This document shows positions 56,231 to 64,000 of a DNA stretch of 64,000 nucleotides, piece after piece (position 1 is the first letter of the stretch; the number at the start of each line of letters is the position of its first letter). A program made the translations under genes and the position numbers. The stretch spans positions 9,735,028 through 9,799,027 of the forward strand of contig NW_023504022.1 in the NCBI RefSeq assembly GCF_014529535.1, written 5' to 3'. The DNA is from Bradysia coprophila (lineage: Eukaryota; Arthropoda; Insecta; Diptera; Sciaridae). The notes under the pieces are model-generated. The model had not been told where the DNA came from, searched no databases, and saw only the letters and a list, made by a program, of their open reading frames with translations.

Positions 56231-58197
56231 CTGTAAGTGAAAGTGACCGTAGGTAAGAGTAAGAATTGCCAATTAATCTCAAAGCCAAAAAAATGTTTTG
56301 GTTCGAAAAATTAGAAATATTGTTTCTCGAAAGTTGATCCTAAAATTTAATTGTTTCCACCAGCAAAACCAAACTATTTTTGATCAGCGATCACTTTTCG
56401 AAATGGTATCTTGAAACGATAATTTACTTTATAATCGCCAAGTCCACACTAGATTAGATTAGACAAGTCCACACTAAATCAGAGCTAACAGACCGATCCA
56501 CAAAACTCAATCTTCACTAATTTCGCTGCGATTTTTCTGTTCGACTTTTATGAATTTGTAACGAAGACGCTAGACACTACACACACACTACAGATCAAAT
56601 CAAATGTAAATGAGTGACTGCATTACGTTGCACCGTTGCACTTTCATTTTCACTTTCAACCAGAATCATTCAAACCAGAAATCACTTTTTATTACTTGCA
56701 TTATAAACTCGTATCAATGAGTTTATATACACACTCTCCGTTGCTGCTCTGGTGTGATAGAATGTACTCTTAGCAACTCTTACGGCACCAGATTTGTTAT
56801 TGCGAAAAAAGATCAAAGTACTTTAATAACGCAAGATGATGGATATTGTGGAAACCGCGATGAGGAAAGGAGTGGGTGTCTTTTCTTTTAGTATGCAGCG
56901 AATCGCTTAAACAAAAACTATGGCAAGAATATGCGGTTGGTAGGTATGAAATGACATGAACGTCATAAAATATACGCTTTTTAGACTTGTGCAAATTCTA
57001 TTTTTATCTGTCTCTTTCCCTTTTTAATTCTCTATTAAAAAGTGAGAAGATAGACCTGAGGGCTGCGACTATTATTTCGAATATCGATTTATCAAATGTC
57101 TCAAAGATTTTGTTTTTTAAATAGTCCCTACCTGAGGTCCTCACTTTTTCAAGCCGAACTTGTCAATTTATAGTGACTTATAAGCCAATCGGTAAAATGA
57201 TTTTGAAAGATATTTCTGTCTCTAGTGCAAAGCTATTGATCTTGATACATCTGTTATCGTCCTCTCGTTCAAACGTTTATTCGATTCTGACTTCGGATAG
57301 GACTGCAGCAATACACTCCAAAAGATATTTTAAAACACATGCGAGAGGATAGTCATTTTCTCCTCTCCGCTGATCCTTCGGAAGCCTTTGTTGTGAAAAA
57401 CATTGTGTTTACCTCGGGCAAAACGTTGGGAATTGCATTTAAACAATTGAAACAACACTCTCGAAATGAAATGTCCAACTTTTCTTTAACTGTGCTGTCT
57501 GAAACCTTATTTTCTCCACTCGAAATGCCACGAGAAAAAGATGTATTGTAGATGCTTGAACTGCTGACAGTTCAGGGGAGAAAATGTCTATTTCCTCTCC
57601 TCAAGTTTTGAAATGGATAAAATGTCTATTTTCTCCCCCGAACTGTCACATTAGTTTTTGTTTTGAAAATTGGAATTACAAATTGATGTTTCTGTTTCAA
57701 GGAGAAGAAGATTAATCACACCTTACACATATGAAAAGCGTTGTTCCAACTCGCTCTTGTTGGAATTTACAATTTTTTTCCCTCTGTCAACAAATAACTA
57801 TTTTATGCCACAGGTGTCGAGTGTTTTCCCCACCGGTGCGAAAGTAACTCTTCCTGACCTCAGGCATAAAAATTCCAAACAGATGGAGAATAACAGAGTT
57901 TTGAAACGATGCAGTGATATATGTATGTCATGTTCGAAGTAATATTTGTGACGAGAATGAAACAATTATAATGTGGTTATGGGTCTGTAGATATAATTAC
58001 ACCTGCTCAAGACCAGAATTATTAATACCTAACAATAAACCAAAACAGGTCAAAAAAAACGATGATTTGTAGGCATGTTTCTGTCTGATAAGGGGGAGTG
58101 GAACAAGACTAAATTTCCGTATTTAACTCAAAAGCAATTGTTGTGTAGGCGTTAGTAAACTTAAACGTTCATCGACAAACGGTCTTACAAAACAGCA
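56231..58197. other. Divergent SDR-Kazal intergenic region
   Basis: About 2 kb between two genes transcribed away from each other. It holds the TATA candidate (56723-56729), a small inverted repeat at 57565-57648 (tgacagttcaggggagaaaa and its near inverse) whose core word also appears near 57350, and a GATA-type site (tctgataagg, 58083-58092) about 110 bp before the Kazal start. No coding exon is recognised. Confidence 0.55.
56723..56729 (-). promoter_or_regulatory. Candidate TATA box of the SDR gene
   Basis: TATATAA on the minus strand, about 490 bp upstream of the SDR start codon. With a 5' UTR intron ending right before the ATG, a start near 56695 is plausible. Confidence 0.35.
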
Positions 58198-58898
58198 ATG
58201 AATTTTATCAGCTTAATTTTTTGTTGTAAGCAAAATTTGATCATGTTCGCGATAAAGTTCCACTTTGCAATTAAACAATTTTCACAACATTCTAGTTGCG
58301 CTTATAATGGCGTTTATGCATCAGATGCACGCTGAGGAAGGAGCAGGAGACTGTTTGGCTCTGGACTGTGATCCTAAGGAGTACAAGCCAGTCTGTGGTG
58401 GTTTGGATGTAGAGTCTTCTCAAGGATTCGTTAACGAATGTGCGCTGCAGATGTATAATTGTCTACATGAAACGGGTGTGTATCCTATAAGTTTTTGACG
58501 ACATGCAAAGTATGTGATTGCAACTTTTCAACAGAGTGGGTGGTTCAGACTGAGGTCGAGTGTGAAGTTGCCTCTTCGGATTCAGCTAGTGGTTACCAAT
58601 TACCGACTCAACAGGGAGGAGCAGGAGACTGTTTGTCTCTGGACTGTGATGCTAAGGAGTACAAGCCAATCTGCGGTGGTTTGGATGTAGAGTCTTCTCA
58701 AGGATTTGTTAACGAATGTGCGCTGCAGATGTACAATTGTCTACATGAAACGGGTGTGTATCCTATAAGTTTTGGACGACATGCAATGAATTTGATTGAA
58801 ACTTTTTAACAGAGTGGGTGGTTCAGACTGAGGTCGAGTGTGAAGTTGCCTATTCGGAGTCAGCTAGTGGTTACCAATATCCAATCACCAGGACCTAG
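58198..58898 (+). CDS. Secreted two-domain Kazal-type protein with duplicated exons
   Basis: Four exons (58198-58225, 58296-58475, 58535-58753, 58813-58898) join to 513 nt, 170 residues. Exons 1-2 make a signal peptide (MNFISLIFCFALIMAFMHQM HA). Then come two near-identical domains: GDCLALDCDPKEYKPVCGG, NECALQMYNC and WVVQTEVEC give six cysteines in Kazal order (C..C..PVC..NEC..C..C). Domain 2 repeats this with PICGG. The pattern fits extracellular serine-protease inhibitors or Kazal-like venom, saliva or hemolymph proteins. The reactive site cannot be assigned, as the P1 region is acidic and atypical. Exon 2, its 59-nt intron and the following segment are tandemly duplicated (see findings). 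Each intron interrupts its domain at the same place, after HETG/E. Poly-A signals follow at 58938 and 58972. Confidence 0.85.
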
Positions 58899-58937
58899 AG
58901 TAACAATTGACGATATTGTGCCTCTCTGCTTATAATT

Positions 58938-58977
58938 AATAAAATGAAAGGTCATCAGAAACGACGAAGTCAATAAA
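58938..58977 (+). terminator. Two polyadenylation signals of the Kazal gene
   Basis: AATAAA at 58938-58943 and again at 58972-58977, 40 and 74 bp after the stop codon. Confidence 0.6.
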
Positions 58978-59944
58978 TTATGATTTGCGATAAAACGTGT
59001 TTCATTTGAACAAGAATGTAGATTCTAAAACGTCTTTCGAATTTTCAAAATCAAAATTTTCTGAACATTGTTGGAATTTTGATTTCAGAACTAGTTTGTG
59101 GAACGGGTCGATGCCATTAACGTCACATAAGAATGATAAGCTGCGCAGTGCGCACATTTGTTCATTGTACTCCCCAAAATCTAAAAGATCATTTCGAGTT
59201 ACGTTACACTGTCAGCTACAGGTTCAGACATTTTTTCTTCATTCACACGTAAATTTTTTGTGTTATTGCCAAAGTTTATCAGACACATTTCATAATTTGT
59301 TGACATCAACTACAAAATGAGCGGATAGCGGTGTAGAAGCATCATTTGTCGAAAGTACTCAAATCATAGTGGACCTGCCTAATCGGGCATCTTACGAAAT
59401 GGTTCTAACGATGGTGGAAAATGGCGGAAAAAATGGTCGAAAAATATTTTTTTCTTAAATCCCTGAAACTTATAGAGAGACAGTAAACTATCGACTTAAC
59501 GTTGTTTTCTGTAAATTTCAATAATTCTCCTAGTTCTAGGACTTAAGGATTTTGAAGGATTTCTGAGTTTTTTTTCCCTTCTGTACTTATTGAGTAGCTT
59601 TAGTTCCTATAATTCTATCACTGCACATGGTCACCATACTCACAGATCCAGAACTTAACTACTCTGAATGACTTCCGATTCCGAGGTTTTCTTGTGTTTT
59701 CTTCTGAACTTTTGGAATTCATCACTATGGTACATCTTCATATTTCTAGATCTACAGAATTTTAAGAGCAATGAACCGTTTGCAAATTTGTAGCCTACAT
59801 TTAGGCGGAAAAATATTCGTTTTTTGATGATTTCTCTGAACCAAGATGTTTTTTTGTTAGTTTTGAAGGAAAAATTGGTTTAATTGTAAATCGATGAGCG
59901 TATTATAAATATTTGTAGAGAAAATCGGTATCGCTCAATTTGTT

Positions 59945-60005
59945 CCAAAATCAATTTATTTTTGCCAAATTAATTTCGACATCAAATAGATGCCATCATC
60001 AGTGG
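59945..60005 (-). ncRNA. Hammerhead-ribozyme-like motif, copy A (inverted)
   Basis: Minus-strand inverse of copy B at 60744-60804: CTGATGA core at 60002-59996, stem II GGCATC/GATGTC, then GAAA at 59977-59974. It is identical in the core to copy B. Confidence 0.45.
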
Positions 60006-60319
60006 CTGAAAACATTAATTTCATGAGGACCTAAAAGTTTGTTGACTTTGTCTTGAATTGATGCGGTTGGGTCATGATCCAGTGGTACGTAAGTTGTTGA
60101 ATCACTAAGCAGTGTCATCATTTTATTTTCATAGTCCAATTTCTGCATCAGCACAGTAACATTCCCTTTGTCAGCATTCAGCACGAGCAATTGAGGGTTT
60201 TGAGCCAAAAACGTTACGGTTGCAAAGTGATTAGCCTTAATCACTTCATCGATCGTACTATCGAGAAAGTAATCAAAAGAAGAGAGACATTCTAGAAATG
60301 ATTGCGATAAAAAAGACAC
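59999..60319 (-). pseudogene. Penelope-like element ORF, N-terminal fragment
   Basis: The frame contains NADKGNVTVLMQKLDYENKM followed by MTLLSDSTTYVPLDHDPTAS and IQDKVNKLL. This is the conserved segment just before the reverse-transcriptase core in Penelope-like elements (ADKG...V....DY..KM...L.D..TY..L..DPT). It runs into the left arm and stops; RT motifs and the GIY-YIG endonuclease are missing. Confidence 0.7.
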
Positions 60320-60743
60320 CGAATTGTCTCAACAAACAGACTGATTGCATATTCTTGCCGTCGACGTACAATAACATTATCTGAAATTCTGGTGAAATTT
60401 GCACTGTGTGCTGTTGCTTTGTTACACGAATTTGTGTGTTTTTTACGATTAGTTAGATACACTCAGTCTAGTTGAATGTCTGTTGTTACAGACTTCTTTC
60501 TTTGATTAATTTAAAGATTTTTGATGTTTGTGACTACCAATGTTTAAGTTTTTAGTAAGTTGACCGGTATTAGTTTGCTAAGTTGTTATTCTAATGTGAA
60601 ATTATGTATTTTAGTTTAGCATTGGAGTCGCATATGACGAAGCACACTTTTTAATGCGTGTCTAAACTTATATAAACATTCGTGATATGTGTGTTGCTAT
60701 ATGTTGTATTATGATTAGGTCCTCATGAAATTAATGTTTTCAG

Positions 60744-60804
60744 CCACTGATGATGGCATCTATTTGATGTCGAAATTAATTTGGCAAAAATAAATTGATT
60801 TTGG
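60744..60804 (+). ncRNA. Hammerhead-ribozyme-like motif, copy B
   Basis: CTGATGA (60747-60753), stem II GGCATC (60755-60760) and GATGTC (60766-60771) with loop TATTT, GAAA (60772-60775), stem III ATTAATTT (60775-60782) against AAATTGAT (60792-60799), then T at the cleavage position (60800). A weak stem I is CCA (60744-60746) against TGG (60802-60804) with one unpaired T. All core residues are present. Penelope-like elements are known to carry such motifs in their pLTRs. A U in place of the usual C at the cleavage site and the short stem I make activity uncertain. Confidence 0.5.
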
Positions 60805-61774
60805 AACAAATTGAGCGATACCGATTTTCTCTACAAAAAAAAAAAAAAAAAAAAATTGTGATAACTTATCCTACTTAGAGAAACCTTTGCAGATTATGTA
60901 AATTTGTGAAATCTACGAAAAACGATTATTTTTCCGCCTAAATGTAGGCTACAAATTTGCAAAGAGTCCATTGCTTCTAAAGGATCTCTGATGCTTTTTT
61001 TATATTCTGAACTCACGGTGGAGCTCAACGAACTTTAAATAAAGCTGTAAGTTAACATCCCGGGTTTTTTCATAAGTGAGTTGGAGGAAAGAAGTGCTAT
61101 TCAAGTAAACAAGTTTTAGCAAAATCCCCTGAGCTGTTTCTGAGAAGCAGCATCAGCGCCAGCCAGGGCTTGTGAACCACTGAGGACTTAAGACTGACAT
61201 TGGAATTGATTGACGGACAAATTCTAAGACTTGCGTATAAAAATTATTGCTCTCGACTTTTTCTTCATAGAGTAATAGCAGTTGAAAGTCAAAATTTCAC
61301 CATATTGAAAGACTGATATCTCCCTTACAAAGCAACTGAGGAAGCCTCTAAATGGTAATCTCAGACTAGTTTTGCAAACCCTTTCGAATCGCAAAACAAA
61401 TATTTTTGAATCGAAGTTCTCTGTTACATTTTCAGACATTGTACTTTTTGGCTACCCTCTGTAAACTTTGGCCGCTTTTATACCCTATATGAAACTAGGT
61501 CCCACCTGTTGGGTGGGTCAGATCCCTTGGCTGTCTGAACCTGAACTTCTTAATAGATTTTGTATTCGTAATGATTTATTGGTTGATTAAGAAAATCTAC
61601 TAGAACGGTCTAAATTTCTCATTAATAATTTAATTCCCTTGACTGTAAGTCATGGGTTTTACGAAAACAAATACACCGTATGTACATAACACGTTCACTA
61701 TGATTAAAAATGTATGGAAATGTGATGAAAAAACGTTAAATATTAAAAAATTTTGCCCTTTGTTAACACGACAA

Positions 61775-61930
61775 CTGGAGCAAAGTTCAACCGATTTTCG
61801 AAAACTTTTTTTTAATCGACGAAGTATTGAAATACTCCGGTCAAGTTCGAAAATGGGCGGTATCGGTTCAACCATCTGGTGGTAGTTCTCGAAAAAAGCC
61901 TTTTCTGCTCTTTGTTAACACGATGACTGG
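61775..61930 (+). repeat. Module shared with 46420-46560
   Basis: aaactttttttta-tcga-gaagtat-gaaat, then ggtcaagttcgaaaatgggc, accatctggtggtagttctc and ctctttgttaa occur in the same order at 46450-46555. caaagttcaaccgatttt appears twice here (61781, 61934). Confidence 0.65.
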
Positions 61931-62258
61931 AGCAAAGTTCAACCGATTTTTAAAAACTTTGTAATGTTTTAAAGGTCTGCTTCTGTCTTATATTGACATC
62001 GGCCGCAAGTCGTGCTAACCATTGAGCGGGGCTCTGTTCTGGTACAGAAGGAGCATCGATACAACATTTAAGTCAATGAAAGAGTTATTGACTGTACCAC
62101 CGTTACCACCACTTTCAACATCCAATAGACAATCGTCCATTTTGATGTCCTCCATGTCATCCTCCATGTCATCCTCTATATCTGTTGATGATCGCTACAG
62201 AATTTAGAATTCTCACTTTCGATACAACTTACATGAATTAGTCAAAATCATTCATTTT

Positions 62259-63899
62259 CCCAGATAACACACACCCCATTTTTCGATGTGCCGCAGCACA
62301 TTAAATGTGCATCAAAAAGCACATAGACCGTTACATCTTTTCTGTGGAGGATATTGAACATTTAATGTACATTAATGTACATTAAATGGGATGAGGGCAA
62401 AAAGTGTACACTAAATGTATAACTATTAAAAACTTTTTTGTTGATTTAACGTTTTGGTTGATTTACATAAAATGCACATTTTTTGTACAACGCGAAAGTT
62501 TTGAATCGTTCACTAGATCAGGTGTACATTTAGTGTACACTTTTTGCTATTCACCACATTTCAGAGCCGGGCCAAGCGGGCCGGGCCCGGGCGCTGGGAA
62601 AATTAGGGGCGCTGGGAAAGTAAGACTAAAGTACACAAGCAAAATGTACACCAATCAAAGTGAGGTTTAGATCTTGGTTTTGATACAGTGTTCTTGCTCA
62701 GTTATTATCGGTTAACGTAATTTTTTTCTGTATAAATGGAAGCCACAACAATTTTTTTTAAAAGTACTCAAGTACTCCAGTGGTATAAATTCCTTTTTCT
62801 TGTGGAGGTATCTCCATATACATGAAACGTACAAGGTCGTGTGAAGTGGCATTACGAAGGTAATTGCATGCAATTTTAAGGCAAATGAGGTCTTATTTGG
62901 TTTAAACTTTATTTGAACTGAGATATGAACGGCTGGAAAAATGCTTAAAATTTGACTACACCGGTGAACATCTGATGGTTACTATGCGTACAAAAAATAA
63001 CAAAAACATCAAAGGCTGTTGCTACTGGTCTTAGCTTTCCAATGACACCAAACATGCATGGGTTGTGACATGATGAATGTCCCTTTGAACTTCAAAGTTT
63101 GAAGTATAAACCGGAGACTGAGTTAATATACTCGAATATTTCCTGGCATTGTCAAAATTTTATCAAAAAATATTTTTTCTGTGGCAGTAACAGCTGCTCA
63201 CTTACGTTTGCGATGTCAGCGAACATCAACAAATTTAAAACTGTTTTAAGTAACAAATTACCTTTCCAATGACATGTATCTGAAGATACCTCTATAAGAA
63301 AAGGGCATGTTTCCTGTTTTCGATCAGCTTCCGCTGTTGAGGATTTTTAATAAAAACAGTTTTGCCTTCTATGGGCACGTCTGGTAGGACTGTTTTCAAA
63401 AGAATTCGGGTATTAAATGAGTTGCAAGCGATAAACCTCGCGGGAGACAAATTACAAAGAAAAACGTTTATTAACCGGAAAATCGGGTAATATGTTGAGA
63501 TCATTTTTCACTAAGTCGAGTTGGTTAACCAAAAAAAAAATCGCTCGCTCCGCTCGCAACTCTACGTTCATTTCTATCGCTTAAAATTAAAATTCACAAG
63601 CAAACACAATTTAGACAACATTTCTTAAAATTTAATTTCATTTTGTTTCTAAAAAAAATTGATAAATTTCGTTTTTCACATTTTTGAGCGGCGCTGTAAT
63701 CTTACGGCCCAGGGCGCTGGAAATGATAATCCGGCTCTGCCACATTTAATGTACATACATTTATGGCTTATTAAATGTACAATATTCTCCAAAGAAAAGA
63801 TGTAACGGTCTATGTACTTTTTAATGCACATTTAAAGTGCTGCAACACACTTTTCGATGGCATTAAATGGACATTTTGTTAGATAAATTGTTATCTGGG
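62259..63899. mobile_element. Inverted-repeat element (~455 bp) split by an hAT insertion
   Basis: CCCAGATAAC (62259) and GTTATCTGGG (ending 63899) are terminal inverse complements. Complementarity continues through gcacatagaccgttacatct (62320) against agatgtaacggtctatgtac (63800). The middle is occupied by the hAT-type element 62562-63739. Removing it and one 8-bp duplication leaves a compact element of about 455 bp, rich in acattaaatgt words. Confidence 0.8.
62562..63739. mobile_element. Non-autonomous hAT-type element, 1178 bp
   Basis: Ends CAGAGCCGG (62562) and CCGGCTCTG (ending 63739) are inverse complements, flanked by the identical 8-bp duplication ccacattt (62554-62561 and 63740-63747). 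Subterminal gggcgctgg words occur at both ends (62599, 62616, 63712). No transposase is readable. Being nested, it is younger than the host element. Confidence 0.88.
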
Positions 63900-64000
63900 T
63901 TTATTAGATAAATAATCGCTCGGTTTGCTTAATTTGAAAACAGAAATAAGTATTTGACAAAACATTATTTAAGCAAACGTCGATGAAAAAGTGCGCTGTT

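Larger units (their letters stand above)
59760..60995. mobile_element. Foldback Penelope-like element fragment
   Basis: The outer arms 59760-60034 and 60717-60995 are inverse complements over two blocks: tttgcaaatttgtagcctac plus atttaggcggaaaaata, and gtagagaaaatcggtatcgc through to tttcatgaggacct. Between the blocks the arms diverge; the right arm has a poly-A run (60835-60856). The centre carries a Penelope-like coding fragment (59999-60319, minus). Inverted or tandem pLTR-like ends are known for Penelope-like elements. Confidence 0.8.

Noticed and set aside
58198..58898. Two separate single-domain Kazal genes
   Set aside because: Only one signal-peptide exon exists and the second copy continues in frame from the first through a shared exon, so one two-domain gene is simpler.

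Overview
This is an AT-rich, intron-containing animal window, almost certainly from a dipteran insect. The coding exons read as Ski/Sno (Snoo), a Pif1 helicase, the complex I subunit ND-PDSW/NDUFB10, a Paired (prd, PAX3/7-type) protein close to the Drosophila form, an SDR16C-like retinol/steroid dehydrogenase and a secreted two-domain Kazal protein. Introns inside coding regions are mostly 59-80 nt with GT-AG ends. That, with the AT content, suggests a lower dipteran such as a gnat or midge, but the species cannot be fixed from the sequence.

Layout. 1-4.0 kb: a large N-terminal exon of Snoo on the minus strand, the rest of the gene lying to the left, partly outside the window; a 27-bp minisatellite sits in that downstream intron or flank. 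8.3-13.3 kb: Pif1 (+) and ND-PDSW (-) are tail to tail with stop codons about 110 bp apart. 13.6-31 kb and 32-43 kb: no gene recognised; the DNA is filled with non-autonomous transposons, foldbacks, tandem arrays, two LINE 3'-end relics and two tRNA-like relics. 31.1 kb and 43.4-49.6 kb: paired on the plus strand, with an hAT-type element and a second terminal-inverted-repeat element inside one intron. 50-55 kb: a run of large palindromes, at least one with TTAA ends. 55.0-56.2 kb: the SDR gene (-), with a candidate TATA box at 56.7 kb. 58.2-58.9 kb: the Kazal gene (+), built from a recent tandem duplication of an exon-intron unit. 59.8-64 kb: a foldback holding a Penelope-like fragment and two inverted copies of a hammerhead-ribozyme-like motif, then an hAT-type element nested inside another inverted-repeat element.

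The genes do not form a pathway: two are developmental regulators (Snoo in TGF-beta/BMP signalling, Prd in segmentation) and four are maintenance, metabolic or secreted functions. The most notable material is (1) the Penelope-associated hammerhead-like motifs, (2) a 60-nt in-frame cryptic intron in the last prd exon, (3) the duplicated Kazal exon and its duplicated intron, (4) a dispersed repeat of about 190 bp with about ten copies in the window, one in the prd 3' UTR, and (5) precise 8-bp target duplications that delimit two hAT-type elements. All homology statements come from recognition of protein motifs; no search was run.
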